Shown here: positions 16,173 through 24,904 of the stretch, one piece after another
Layout: the number at the start of each line of letters is the position of its first letter
Numbering within the stretch: the stretch's first letter is position 1
Assembly (NCBI GenBank): GCA_029262115.1
Contig: JAJCZZ010000059.1
Span: 2,501 to 66,500 of the forward strand
From: Gemmatimonadota bacterium
Lineage (GTDB): Bacteria; Gemmatimonadota; Gemmatimonadetes; Longimicrobiales; Gaopeijiaceae
Length of the DNA: 64,000 nt
Direction: 5' to 3'
The notes under the pieces: generated by a model
Database searches by the model: none
What the model saw: the letters and a program-made list of their open reading frames with translations, nothing else
What the model was told of the DNA's origin: nothing
Position numbers and translations under genes: made by a program

Positions 16173-16827
16173 TGGCGCTGCCCCCTTCCGGCGAGTCGCT
16201 CTCGAATGGGCCGTCGCCCTCGAGCGTTTCGTCGTCCTCGTCCTGGAGCTGAGGGTCGTCCCACTTCGTCGACCAGCGGTCGCCTTCCCACACCCTGCGC
16301 GGGTGGGGGCCGTGCGCCAGCAGAAGCAGGACGCCAACCAGTGCTGTGAAGATCACGGTCGCCTCACCCATCGTGTCGTAGCCGCGGTACGAAGCGAGGA
16401 CCGACGTCACGATATTCGGGATGCCGATTTCGTGACCGGACTCCTCGATGTAGCGCTCCGCAATCGGGGATTCATGGACCGGATTGGTCGCCACGCCGAA
16501 GGGGGGAAGGTCCGACGTTCCCCAGACGAGTGCCCCACCCGTGAGCACGACCACCACCAGAGGAAGAATCGGCTGGTGTGCGGGCTTCTCCTCTTCCCAC
16601 CCCACGAGCGCGAGCGTGCCGAGGAACAGCACCGTCGATATCCCGGCCCCGACCGCCGCTTCCGTGAACGCGACGTCGACCGCGTCGAGCGCGGTGAAGA
16701 GCCCGGCCGACACCAGACTGTAGATCCCCGCCAGCATGACCGCCGCGAAGAGGTTGCGCGTCCGGATGATGGCCAGGGCGGTAACCGCGAGGAACGTCAG
16801 AAGCGTGATGTCGATCACGGTGGACAT
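16165..16827 (-). CDS. split MrpA C-terminal subunit (DUF4040 / MbhD-E-like)
   Basis: A 220-residue membrane protein matching the C-terminal portion of MrpA or the hydrogenase subunits MbhD/E. Helices lie at about 4-20, 26-45, 55-75 and 84-105, with AFTEAAVGAGISTVLFLGTLALV as the DUF4040 hallmark; after a loop, YRGYDTMGEATVIFTALVGVLLLL matches the MbhE-like end. The last 45 residues are an unusual acidic tail (QDEDDETLEGDGPFESDSPEGG). The ATG at 16827 overlaps the mrpG stop as TGATG. Confidence 0.88.
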   Translation of the reverse strand: MSTVIDITLLTFLAVTALAIIRTRNLFAAVMLAGIYSLVSAGLFTALDAVDVAFTEAAVGAGISTVLFLGTLALVGWEEEKPAHQPILPLVVVVLTGGALVWGTSDLPPFGVATNPVHESPIAERYIEESGHEIGIPNIVTSVLASYRGYDTMGEATVIFTALVGVLLLLAHGPHPRRVWEGDRWSTKWDDPQLQDEDDETLEGDGPFESDSPEGGSANG

Positions 16828-17147
16828 CACGGGGTCTCCTTCGGCGCCGTCCGCACCGGTTCGACCTTCCCGATCAGGGCGGACCGAGCCAGGGCGTGGC
16901 TGCTGACCGGGCTGGTCACGAACAGGAAGACATAGACGAGGAAGAGGCGGGCGGTCGTGAGCCCGAAGTCGACCTGGAAGGCCAAACCGAGCAGGATCAG
17001 TCCCGCGCCCATCGTATCCGTCATGCCCGCGGCGTGGAGGCGCGTGTAGATGTCCGGCATTCGTAGAACACCGACCGCACCGACCACAACGAAGAACAAG
17101 CCGCCAGAAATGAAGACCCAACTGAGGACGTCGAGGACGACTTCCAT
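16827..17147 (-). CDS. mrpG: Na+/H+ antiporter subunit G (MrpG)
   Basis: A 106-residue, three-helix protein of the MnhG/PhaG family, with GVLRMPDIYTRLHAAGMTDTMGAGLILLG as the diagnostic block (about 26-54) and a final helix around LFLVYVFLFVTSPVSSHALARSA. The ATG at 17147 overlaps the mrpF stop (TGATG); a TTG one codon upstream is an alternative. It is a small structural subunit needed for complex assembly. Confidence 0.93.
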   Translation of the reverse strand: MEVVLDVLSWVFISGGLFFVVVGAVGVLRMPDIYTRLHAAGMTDTMGAGLILLGLAFQVDFGLTTARLFLVYVFLFVTSPVSSHALARSALIGKVEPVRTAPKETP

Positions 17148-17437
17148 CAAGCATCCTCGCTGTTCGAAATCCGTCTCTCGTACGCGAGATCCCCGAACTC
17201 GAAGAACTTCAGGATGGCGATGGTCCCGATGAAGTTGATCAGAGCGTACACGAGCGAGAGATCGAGGAAGTCCGGCCGACCGGTCAGGAAGCCCATGACC
17301 GCGATCAGCAAGACCGTCTTCGTGCCGAACATGTTGACCGCCATCACCCGGTCGTAGACGGTGGGCCCCTTGAGGGCCCGGATCATGGCCAAAGCCATGG
17401 CTACGAGGATGCCGGCGGCAGCGACGGTGAACATCAT
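17147..17437 (-). CDS. mrpF: Na+/H+ antiporter subunit F (MrpF)
   Basis: A 96-residue, three-helix MrpF/PhaF protein. RALKGPTVYDRVMAVNMFGTKTVLLIAV carries the family's GPT.DR..A.N signature, which includes the conserved Asp, and the last helix is LSLVYALINFIGTIAILKFF. The start at 17437 overlaps the mrpE stop by 4 bases. Family subunits of this type are implicated in bile salt or cation efflux when alone, but here the context is a complete antiporter operon. Confidence 0.93.
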   Translation of the reverse strand: MMFTVAAAGILVAMALAMIRALKGPTVYDRVMAVNMFGTKTVLLIAVMGFLTGRPDFLDLSLVYALINFIGTIAILKFFEFGDLAYERRISNSEDA

Positions 17438-17913
17438 GTCCAGGCGCCCTCCAGCCGGGTCACACGGGTGTCCATCTCATCCTCTTCGCGCCCGTCTACG
17501 TCGACCCAGGTAAGGGAGTGGATCTCGAGTTCATCGCCTTTGACTCGGGTCGTGATCGTCCCCGGAGTGAGCGTGATCGAGTTGGCGTAGATGACCCTTC
17601 CGAGATCCGTGGTCTGCGTCGCCCGATACATGACCATGACCGGGCTGATCGGCAGGCCCGGTCGGAGGATGATGCTCGCCACGTGGAGATTTGCCACGAA
17701 GATCTCCTTCACCAGCCAGGCAAGATACCCCATGCCGTGGGACAGCGCTTCGAGTGGCACGCCCTCCTCGTCGATCACCCCCATGCGGCGGGACAGGTAG
17801 ACGACCAGAACGACCGAGGCGAGGCCGAGTGTCAGGAGCAGAGGCGTGTAGTGACCCGAGAGCGCCAGCCAGAAGGCGTACAGGATGGCACCCAGTCCGA
17901 AGGCTCGGAGCAA
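17434..17913 (-). CDS. mrpE: Na+/H+ antiporter subunit E (MrpE)
   Basis: A 159-residue MnhE-family protein: two N-terminal helices (about 5-45), an amphipathic region with LAWLVKEIFVANLHVASIILRP, and the soluble domain ending NSITLTPGTITTRVKGDELEIHSLTW, the family's conserved block. It starts with TTG at 17913, supported by ggag seven bases upstream. It is the first mrp gene; lptE ends 62 bases upstream with no strong terminator seen, so readthrough from the lipoprotein genes is likely. Confidence 0.92.
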   Translation of the reverse strand: MLRAFGLGAILYAFWLALSGHYTPLLLTLGLASVVLVVYLSRRMGVIDEEGVPLEALSHGMGYLAWLVKEIFVANLHVASIILRPGLPISPVMVMYRATQTTDLGRVIYANSITLTPGTITTRVKGDELEIHSLTWVDVDGREEDEMDTRVTRLEGAWT

Positions 17914-17975
17914 CGTGTCTCCAGGGGGCTGTTAGAGGGTCGTGTGGGCCGATTTGGGGGTAGCGGCGGCGCAAT

Positions 17976-18494
17976 CTACCAGTTGGACTGCGCGCCGTCC
18001 ACAATCTTCTGAACCAGGATCTCGATCGCGTCCGCGCGCCCGTCCTCCTCGTTCCCGCTGGCCTCCAGGAACTGTCCTTCCGCCCGCACTCCGCGGTTCT
18101 CCCAGAGAATCACATTCTCCACCAGGTCGATAATCTGGATCTCGACCGTGATGTTGACCTGACGCTGGAGGACCGTCGCTGCCTCGCCGGCATTCCCCGC
18201 CCGATAGTTCGGCGCCACGACATCGTAGCCCCGAATGACACCCCGCACCACAGCGTCCGCGACGTCGGCCCCAGCCGTCCTGATCCCGAGAGCACCTGGC
18301 AGATCACGAATAAGCTGCGCATGAATCTCGCCACCGATGTCGAATCGGTCCGTCTCATTTTCGAATGGCTCGATGGCGATCGTCCGTATGTGCTCCGGAG
18401 GGAAGGTCCCCGCGGTGAACGAGTAGGCGCACGCGGTCGTCGCCAGGAGCGCCCCCGCGAGCACGGACGCGGTCAGCACCGCATCCCGCCTCAT
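17976..18494 (-). CDS. lptE: LptE family LPS-assembly lipoprotein
   Basis: A 172-residue lipoprotein: signal peptide with lipobox TTAC (about 19-22), then YSFTAGTFPPEHIRTIAIEPFENET, the LptE-type opening in which a predicted periplasmic lipoprotein sets up a small alpha/beta domain. RQVNITVEIQIIDLVENVILWENRGVRAEGQF is the typical second half. It would plug the LptD barrel during LPS delivery to the outer surface. The ATG at 18494 overlaps the upstream lipoprotein gene by 4 bases (ATGA). LptD itself is not in the window. Confidence 0.82.
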   Translation of the reverse strand: MRRDAVLTASVLAGALLATTACAYSFTAGTFPPEHIRTIAIEPFENETDRFDIGGEIHAQLIRDLPGALGIRTAGADVADAVVRGVIRGYDVVAPNYRAGNAGEAATVLQRQVNITVEIQIIDLVENVILWENRGVRAEGQFLEASGNEEDGRADAIEILVQKIVDGAQSNW

Positions 18495-19189
18495 GGTCGC
18501 CGGCCCAAGCGAGAGGCGGGATCCCAGATGTCGGGGGGGAACGACTCCACCGTCTCCACCGACTCCCTGGTGAGCTTGAGCTCTCGGAACGCACCCACGT
18601 TGCGGTACGTCGCTTCCACGGGGAATCGGTCCCCTGGCTCCAATCGTAATTCGACTCGCTCCGCCGTCCGGCCACCTTGGAGGACTTCGATGCCGCGCAC
18701 CCGTCCACCCGTGACGAAAAAGTGGAGGTCGGATGCATCCGGATACCGGTATCGGAGCCTGAGATCTCCTCCTTCCAGCCGGTCCGCACCCATCATCTCG
18801 ATGCCGAACTGGGGTCGGAACACGCCCAACACTCCCCACAGGAGATCCGCAGGCGGAAGCAGTTCCTCCCGTCCGCCCGGGGGCAACCGAAGCTCACCTT
18901 CGACGAGCGCCGCCCTCACCACCGTCTCGCCACCGCCAAGGAACAGATCGAGCCGCGCGCGATACGGTGGCTCGACCCGCGCCACCCCCCGCCCGCCGAC
19001 CCGAACGCCCGCCTCGTTGAGCTGCCAATCGAAGACGATCCGACGGGGGCCGGTCAGGGCCGATCGGTCTTCCAGAGCAAGGGCGAGTTGCTCCGGGTCG
19101 ACGGCGGGCGCCACCACGGCAGGTGGGGGCGTACTACACGCCGAAATGGCGAGCAAGAGTGCCGCGAAGGTGGCGGGTTTCGAAAGCAT
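18491..19189 (-). CDS. LolA/LolB-like periplasmic lipoprotein
   Basis: A 232-residue lipoprotein with lipobox ISAC at about 15-18. The mature part looks like the half-barrel of the LolA/LolB superfamily: GVARVEPPYRARLDLFLGGGETVVRAALVEGELRL, then a Pro-rich loop and RYRYPDASDLHFFVTGGRVRGIEVLQGG. Such proteins carry lipids or lipoproteins across the periplasm. The assignment is by pattern, not by a diagnostic residue. The start is ATG 19189; GTG 19195 is equally possible. It is coupled to lptE and diverges from lpxH. Confidence 0.65.
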   Translation of the reverse strand: MLSKPATFAALLLAISACSTPPPAVVAPAVDPEQLALALEDRSALTGPRRIVFDWQLNEAGVRVGGRGVARVEPPYRARLDLFLGGGETVVRAALVEGELRLPPGGREELLPPADLLWGVLGVFRPQFGIEMMGADRLEGGDLRLRYRYPDASDLHFFVTGGRVRGIEVLQGGRTAERVELRLEPGDRFPVEATYRNVGAFRELKLTRESVETVESFPPDIWDPASRLGRRP

Positions 19190-19284
19190 GGTCACGGAGT
19201 TCGGTGGGAGATCGGCGTTCCTACCCCGCCCTGCTGCCCCGGTTCGTTGTGGCTGTCCCCGGCATTTGGGTACCTTCCCGCCTC

Positions 19285-20022
19285 ATGGACTCCCGCCCGA
19301 TCTTCATCGCCTCCGACATCCATCTCGGGGCTACCGCCCCCGAGCAGGAGAAGGCCTTCCTCACGTGGCTGGCCGACGTGCCCGATGTCGCGTCGCGGTT
19401 GATCCTGAACGGAGACCTCTTCGACTTCTGGTTCGAATATCCCCGGGCGATCCCTCCCGGCCACGAGCGCTCTCTCTCCGTCCTCCGGGAGGCGGTGGAC
19501 GCGGGGTTGCCGATCACCTTGATGGGTGGAAACCACGACTGGTGGGGAGGACGCTACCTCGAGGAAGAGATCGGACTCGAGTTCCTTCGCGATCCGGTGG
19601 TTCGCGACCTGAACGGTTTCCGCACGCTCATTGCCCACGGTGACGGACTCGACACGTCGGATCTGGCGTACCAGGCACTTCGCGTGGTGCTTCGGAGCCG
19701 CCTCACGCGGTGGGCCTTCGGTCAATTGGGTCCGAAGCTGGGGGGCCGGGTGGCCGGACAGGTATCACAAACGGAAAAACGCTGGGTCGAGCCGGATGAG
19801 AATACCCGGAGAAAGTCACGCCACCTCGAAGAGTGGGCGGCGACGGCCCTCGCCGACGACCCGACGCTGGATCTCGTGGTGCTCGGGCATACCCACCTGC
19901 CGGTCCTCTCGGAGGTCGAGCCGTCGCGCTGGTACGCGAATTCGGGCGACTGGGTGTTCCACCGCACGTTCGTCGCGCTCACCCAGGGCCAGCCCCCCGA
20001 GTTGCGGGAGTGGCGGGGGTAG
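19285..20022 (+). CDS. lpxH: UDP-2,3-diacylglucosamine diphosphatase (LpxH-like)
   Basis: A 245-residue calcineurin-like metallophosphoesterase. Metal ligands appear in order: Asp11 and His13 (SDIHLG), Asp44 (NGDLFDFW), Asn83-His84 (GGNHDWW), the HGD of LIAHGDGLD and LGHTHLP. LpxH cleaves UDP-2,3-diacylglucosamine to lipid X in lipid A synthesis, and this fits the neighbouring LPS genes. The FDFWFEY stretch and overall length match LpxH better than generic phosphoesterases. It is transcribed divergently from the lipoprotein-lptE-mrp run. Confidence 0.85.
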   Translation: MDSRPIFIASDIHLGATAPEQEKAFLTWLADVPDVASRLILNGDLFDFWFEYPRAIPPGHERSLSVLREAVDAGLPITLMGGNHDWWGGRYLEEEIGLEFLRDPVVRDLNGFRTLIAHGDGLDTSDLAYQALRVVLRSRLTRWAFGQLGPKLGGRVAGQVSQTEKRWVEPDENTRRKSRHLEEWAATALADDPTLDLVVLGHTHLPVLSEVEPSRWYANSGDWVFHRTFVALTQGQPPELREWRG

Positions 20023-20040
20023 GGAGACCGCCCCCGCGGC

Positions 20041-20667
20041 TCAGCGGCCTGGCCACCCAACGGAAAGGGACAACTCCACCCGACCATCCGGCGTGGGCAT
20101 CGCATCGAGGTTGAGCGGCTCGGGGAAGTCTCGGAGGTGCGCCGACACATAGGCGTCCGCACCGCTGAGAAAGACCAGAAAAATTCCGAGAGCGATCCAG
20201 TCCTCCTGCTGGCCCTCGCGGGCGCCCACCAGCCCGCGCAGATCGTCCAACACGTCGTCCTGATCAAGGAACTCGTCGAGCTCTTCGCCAGAGAGCCCCT
20301 GGGCCGCAGCGTCCTGCCGGAGTACCCCGTCACGGAAGTCGGCCCGCGAACGTGCGTCGCCGAGCCGAAGGCGCGTCCGGATCAGGCCGTACGCGGTAGC
20401 GCTCTCCGCGAGGAAGTAGAATCCCGCCCTCCCCCATGCGCCGATGGCCGCGTGGCCCCACCCCGGGACGGCCACTGCCCGAAGGAAGGCTCCGCCGGGC
20501 GAAACACCGGTCGACCCGGCCGTGGGCGCCACCGCGGGCACGTTCGCCGAGGTCGGTACCTGCCCGAATAGCGCGACCTGCGCGGGCGCCCCCACGAGCG
20601 CAGCCAAGGCAACCCCCCGGACGGCCCGGCGAATCAGTCGCGTCGACAACGAGAGTGAAGAGGACAT
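20041..20667 (-). CDS. DUF5683-like membrane protein
   Basis: A 208-residue protein with an N-terminal signal or helix (about 8-30), a Pro/Ala/Thr-rich linker, then ALRAVAVPGWGHAAIGAWGRAGFYF, which resembles the conserved P-G-x-G-Q/H region of DUF5683 proteins, and a helix around IALGIFLVFLSGADAYVSAHL. The final strand-like segment RVELSLSVGW is outer-membrane-like. Function is unknown. It converges with lpxH (18 bases between stops), and tRNA-Sec lies upstream on the same strand. Confidence 0.65.
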   Translation of the reverse strand: MSSSLSLSTRLIRRAVRGVALAALVGAPAQVALFGQVPTSANVPAVAPTAGSTGVSPGGAFLRAVAVPGWGHAAIGAWGRAGFYFLAESATAYGLIRTRLRLGDARSRADFRDGVLRQDAAAQGLSGEELDEFLDQDDVLDDLRGLVGAREGQQEDWIALGIFLVFLSGADAYVSAHLRDFPEPLNLDAMPTPDGRVELSLSVGWPGR

Positions 20668-20764
20668 TGCGAAGGAAGGCCCGTAGGCCGGAGTCAGGGA
20701 CTGAACTCGGTTGTCAGTGGCCGGCCGGCCCAACCCGTAACCCGGTGGACCGGCCCGCCGTCGA

Positions 20765-20861
20765 TGGCGGGAACGTGTGGGAATCGAACCCACCCACCCG
20801 GGTTCTAGCCGGGCTGCACGGTTTTGAAGACCGCCGAAGACACCAGTCCCCCTCCGCTCCC
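20765..20861 (-). tRNA. selC: tRNA-Sec (anticodon TCA)
   Basis: A 97-base minus-strand tRNA including encoded GCCA. The anticodon stem CGGT/ACCG encloses CTTCAAA, so the anticodon is TCA (complement of 20825-20827). It has the long variable arm of tRNA-Sec (CCCGG...CCGGG), an extended acceptor helix (GGGAGCG with CGTTCCC), discriminator G and T-arm GTGGG-TTCGATT-CCCAC. The long arm, TCA anticodon and G73 together distinguish it from tRNA-Ser and from suppressors. It implies SelA/SelB/SelD elsewhere; none of their genes is in the window. The 20668-21032 gap otherwise holds nothing I recognise. Confidence 0.95.
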
Positions 20862-21032
20862 GTCGGCGGAAGCTCCCGCGCTCGGGCCGCAGGGTCAAGG
20901 TACTCGGGTGTATCGGGGCGTGATGCCTCGCGAACTTCACCCTCGATGTCTTCTCCCCGCTGGTCGATCCGGGTGCCGGACGGGGCGTAACGCGCCGTCG
21001 CGGCTCGCACCGACGACGGGCGATCCGGCGTC

Positions 21033-21425
21033 TCAGCGCCGCCGAACGATGGTGTTGTTGGGATTCTGGGGGATGGAGATCTCGATGATGTCTCCGGGCG
21101 AGACATTGATCCGCATCGTGTTGTGCTGGCCGCCTGCCAGGAACTCCAGGCGGAAGCGGATCTCATCCAACTGACGCCACTCCAGCCTAAAGTCGGACTG
21201 AGATCGACCCCCGACCTGGCCGAGGGACTGCGGCCCGCGCGTCGTGACCGCGTAGATACGGAGGTCGTTGAAGTTCTGGTTGTCGACCACCACGCGGAGT
21301 TCGCCGATCGACTCGCCATCGAACGGGCTGGGCGCCGTGCGTTTGGAGCACGCACCCACGGCCACGATCAGCGCCACCACCACCAGGCCGACGGCTCTCC
21401 GCCGCCGGCGCGATGTGGTCCTCAT
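21033..21425 (-). CDS. small lipoprotein of unknown function
   Basis: A 130-residue protein with an Arg-rich start, hydrophobic core (about 11-23) and lipobox VGAC near residue 26. The mature domain is beta-rich: LRVVVDNQNFNDLRIYAV, then SDFRLEWRQLDEIRFRLEFLAGG and DIIEISIPQNPNNTIV. The NQNF-D-IY pattern recurs in small secreted proteins of related bacteria, but I can name no function. It lies between the sortilin-propeller gene and tRNA-Sec. Confidence 0.65.
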   Translation of the reverse strand: MRTTSRRRRRAVGLVVVALIVAVGACSKRTAPSPFDGESIGELRVVVDNQNFNDLRIYAVTTRGPQSLGQVGGRSQSDFRLEWRQLDEIRFRLEFLAGGQHNTMRINVSPGDIIEISIPQNPNNTIVRRR

Positions 21426-21513
21426 GTCGTCTCCGGCGGGAGGGGAAGGTTCGACCGGTCGGACGCGCCGGGCGGAGGCTCTAGCAAAACGAGATCTCCG
21501 CCCGGCCGACCGG

Positions 21514-24500
21514 TCACGTAATGAGTCGATCCGTGTCGATCGGATCCAGGCCCAGCTCTCTCAGAAGCTCGTTCAGCCGCGCGACATCCTGCTGGATGAT
21601 GAGCCTCATCTGCTGAAGCTCAACGTCCAACTGACCGGACAACATGTCGAACACCTCGTACGACTGGTCCGTGGGTCGGCTTTCCGCACCCTCCACCTGG
21701 TTCAAGAGCGCGGCAATCTTGTTGTTGAGCTTGATCGGGTAGTTGAGCGGGTCCTGATTCGATTGGTTCTGGACCTGGTAGATCTCGGACTCCACCCCCC
21801 CGAGACGATCCTTGACCGTGCCCCCCAACGACTCGAGCTGTGCGTTGTCACTCTCCTCCAGGCGGTCGTCGACCTGGCTCTTGATGTTGCGGATCCGAAT
21901 CACGGCCTCGTTGGCTTCGGTCACCCGGTCGCGGATGCGCTCCGCCAGTTCGTACCGCTGCCGCAAGTGTGCGAGCGTGACGCCGGACGCCGCGGCCCGC
22001 GGGTTCATGTGAACCTCGAAGTCCCGCGTCTGGCTCTCGCCGTCGACCGTCATGCGCACCTGATACCGACCGGGTAGCACCGCCGGCCCGACGTTTCCGG
22101 CCGCCCAGAAGATCCGCCCGTCGAAGTCCGTCCATCCCTCCGTCCGCATGTTCCACCGGAACCGGTTGGAGCCCGCGATCTTCGACGGCGTCTGAGAGCC
22201 CCCACCGCCGAAGAAGCCACCACCACCACCGCTGTCTTCCTCTTCGTCGTCCTCGGACGACTCATAGGAGGCGAGGACGTTACCGGAAGCGTCCATGAAG
22301 TCGACGGTCACCTGGTCCGCGTCGTCTTCCAGGTAGTAGTGCAGGTCGGTGGCGAAGTCGAAGCCGCGCACCGGGTCCTTGGGGTCGAACAGCCACCAAT
22401 CGGCGTCGGCCACCTGCGGTGTGAGCTGCCGGATGGGTCCGATGTCGCGCATGACCCAGAAGGACCGCCCGTGCGTTCCGATGACCAGATCGTTGTCCTC
22501 GACCACGAGGTCGGAGACCTGAACCGTCGGCAGATTCATCGTGAGAGGCTGCCAACTCGCGCCGTCGTTCCACGACACGTACACCGTCCGCTCTGATGCC
22601 GCGTACAGGAGGCCCGCACGCGTCGGGTCCTCGCGAACGGCCCGGATGAAGTCGTCCTTCGGGATGCCGTCGACGATCTTGGTCCATGTGCGACCGTAAT
22701 CGGTGGTTTTCCAGACGTACGGCGAACGATCGTTCTCGACCAGGTAGCGAATTCCCGACACGTAGGCCTTTCCAGGCGTCGTCGGAGACGCCTCGATCGT
22801 GTTGATTCGCACGAAGTCGGGGGCGTCCGGAGGCGTGACGTTGGTCCAGTCCGGGCTGGCCGCCCTCCCGTTTCGGGTGATCCAGACGTACCCGTCATCG
22901 GATCCGGCCCAGATCACGTCCGGCTCGTGGTGCGACGGCGCGATCGCGAAGACGGTCGCGTAGGTCTCGACACCGGTCTGGTCCCGGGTGATGGGCCCTC
23001 CGGACGGCCCGATCGTCGACGGGTCGGCCCGCGTGAGGTCCGGGCTGATCTGCTCCCAGCTCTGACCTTCGTCCCTCGTGCGCCAGACCTTCTGGGTGCC
23101 GGTGTAGAGGAGTCCGGCGTCGTGGCGGTCGAAGACGATCGGGAACGTCCACTGCACCCGCTCCCTGAGATCCTCCGCCGACTGCCCCATCGGGTTCTCG
23201 GGCCAGACGTTGATGGATCGGGTGAGGCCCGTTTCGTGATCGTGCCTCGACAGCGAGCCGCCGTAACAGCCCGCGTAGAAGACGTCGGTGTCCTCGGGGT
23301 GCGGCGCGATGTATCCGCTCTCACAGCCGCCGACGGAGTAGAAGTGGCTCCCGCCGCCGAAGCCACCGGCCGCCGACAGGTGTCCCCATCCGCCCGAAGG
23401 CGTGCACGCGGTGGAGTTGTCCTGCTGAGCCCCGCAGATGTGGTACGGCTCGTGTTCGGTCGTGATGACACGGTAGAACTGTGCGGTCGGATAGTCCTGC
23501 TCCGTCCAGGTCTGCCCGCCGTTCACGGAAACGTTCCCACCGCCATCGTTCGAGTTGATCATCCTCTGCGGATCGTCCGGCGAGATCCACAGGTCATGGT
23601 TGTCACCGTGCGGGACGCTGATCGTCGTCGGGAAGGTCACTCCACCGTCGGTCGACTTGTAGAAGCCGGTATTGAGGGCGTACACGACGTCTTCGTCCTG
23701 AGGATCGGCGTAGATCCGGGTGTAATAGAATGCCCGCTGGCGGAGCTTCCGCTCGTCATTGACCCGCTCCCAGCTACGTCCGGCGTCATCGGACCGGTAG
23801 ACGCCGCCCTCGGGCTCGTGCTCCACGATGACCCACACGCGGTCGGAGTTCGCCGGTGAGACCGCGACGCCCATCTTCCCGATGAGGTTTCCGGGGTCGA
23901 GGCCGAGATTGGCCGTGATCTCCGACCAGGTTTCGCCTGCGTCCGTGGACTTCCACAGACCCGAGTCGTCACCGCCGGACGACGCGCCCCAGCTCTTCCT
24001 CCAGGCCTCCCACACGGTCGCGTAGAGGATGTTCGAGTCGTTGGCGTCGACCACGAGGTCCACGGCGCCCGCCTCGTCACTGACGAAGAGCGTCTTGTCC
24101 CAGGAGTCCCCGCCGTCCGTCGTCTTGTAGACCCCACGCTCGGGGTTCGAGGTGGAGTGGACGCCGAAGGCAGCCACCCACGCCGTTTCGCAGTCAGTGG
24201 GATGGATCCGGATGCGCGCGACGTTCTGCGTGGCCTCCAGACCGAGGTGCTCCCACGTCGTCCCGCCGTCCGTCGTCCGGTAGACGCCGTCGCCCTGCTG
24301 GATGTTGCCGCGAATCTGCGTTTCGCCCGTGCCGATGTAGACGATGTCGGGATCCGCGGCACAGACGGCGACCGCACCGACCGAAGCACTGGTGATCTTC
24401 CCGTCCGTCACCGGCCGCCAGGTCTGGCCGCCGTCGGTCGTCTTCCAGAGCCCTCCTCCGGTCGCACCGAAGTAGTATTCGAGAGGGCGCTGGTCGCTCC

Positions 24501-24669
24501 CGGCCACGCCGATGGAGCGTCCGCCTCGTGGCGGACCGACGTTGGTCCAGGAGAGTGCGTCGAAGATCTCCTCGTCGAACTGCTGGGCCGATAGCCCGGC
24601 GGTGCCGACGAGGCCAGCGATGGCAAGAAGAGCGGTAAAGCTGGATAGGGAGCGGGGGTTGCTGCGCAT
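21514..24669 (-). CDS. sortilin/VPS10-type propeller exoprotein
   Basis: A 1051-residue secreted protein. Signal peptide at about 1-28 ending LSAQ; then repeated TxDGGxTW blades (GGGLWKTTDGGQTW, GVYRTTDGGTTW, GVYKTTDGGDSW, GLWKSTDAGETW and more) over about 50-720, forming the large sortilin-type propeller often annotated as a glycosyl hydrolase in these bacteria. A beta-domain follows, with a Gly-rich acidic insert (EEEDSGGGGGFFGGGG), and the C-terminal 160 residues are coiled-coil-like. True catalytic activity is unproven; no glycosidase residues can be named. Start at ATG 24669 places the signal peptide first. Confidence 0.85.
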   Translation of the reverse strand: MRSNPRSLSSFTALLAIAGLVGTAGLSAQQFDEEIFDALSWTNVGPPRGGRSIGVAGSDQRPLEYYFGATGGGLWKTTDGGQTWRPVTDGKITSASVGAVAVCAADPDIVYIGTGETQIRGNIQQGDGVYRTTDGGTTWEHLGLEATQNVARIRIHPTDCETAWVAAFGVHSTSNPERGVYKTTDGGDSWDKTLFVSDEAGAVDLVVDANDSNILYATVWEAWRKSWGASSGGDDSGLWKSTDAGETWSEITANLGLDPGNLIGKMGVAVSPANSDRVWVIVEHEPEGGVYRSDDAGRSWERVNDERKLRQRAFYYTRIYADPQDEDVVYALNTGFYKSTDGGVTFPTTISVPHGDNHDLWISPDDPQRMINSNDGGGNVSVNGGQTWTEQDYPTAQFYRVITTEHEPYHICGAQQDNSTACTPSGGWGHLSAAGGFGGGSHFYSVGGCESGYIAPHPEDTDVFYAGCYGGSLSRHDHETGLTRSINVWPENPMGQSAEDLRERVQWTFPIVFDRHDAGLLYTGTQKVWRTRDEGQSWEQISPDLTRADPSTIGPSGGPITRDQTGVETYATVFAIAPSHHEPDVIWAGSDDGYVWITRNGRAASPDWTNVTPPDAPDFVRINTIEASPTTPGKAYVSGIRYLVENDRSPYVWKTTDYGRTWTKIVDGIPKDDFIRAVREDPTRAGLLYAASERTVYVSWNDGASWQPLTMNLPTVQVSDLVVEDNDLVIGTHGRSFWVMRDIGPIRQLTPQVADADWWLFDPKDPVRGFDFATDLHYYLEDDADQVTVDFMDASGNVLASYESSEDDEEEDSGGGGGFFGGGGSQTPSKIAGSNRFRWNMRTEGWTDFDGRIFWAAGNVGPAVLPGRYQVRMTVDGESQTRDFEVHMNPRAAASGVTLAHLRQRYELAERIRDRVTEANEAVIRIRNIKSQVDDRLEESDNAQLESLGGTVKDRLGGVESEIYQVQNQSNQDPLNYPIKLNNKIAALLNQVEGAESRPTDQSYEVFDMLSGQLDVELQQMRLIIQQDVARLNELLRELGLDPIDTDRLIT

Positions 24670-24904
24670 GAACACGATGCCTCTCGAAGGGACGGAGCGA
24701 TCCGCGCCGGGTCCAATCGACCCCAGGCGCACTGCCGGAGCGTACGAACCCCCAGGTGGGTGCGCAAGCGGTATCCGGCGGCGTAGCCCCAGCGGGTGGT
24801 CGACCGGCAAACCCAGCCGAACGGGCGAGTACGCTCCCGCCGACCGCCTCAGGGGGAGCCGGCCGTCTGCCCGGCCCTTCGAAGGGGAGCGCGGTTATAC
24901 CGCG

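Noticed and set aside
10395-17913. NADH dehydrogenase (complex I) operon
   Set aside because: Antiporter-like subunits are abundant but no NuoB/C/D/E/F/G/I-type redox subunits are present, while MrpB, E, F and G are.
20041-20940. Longer start for the DUF5683-like gene
   Set aside because: The upstream in-frame sequence crosses tRNA-Sec and would encode a tRNA-derived peptide.
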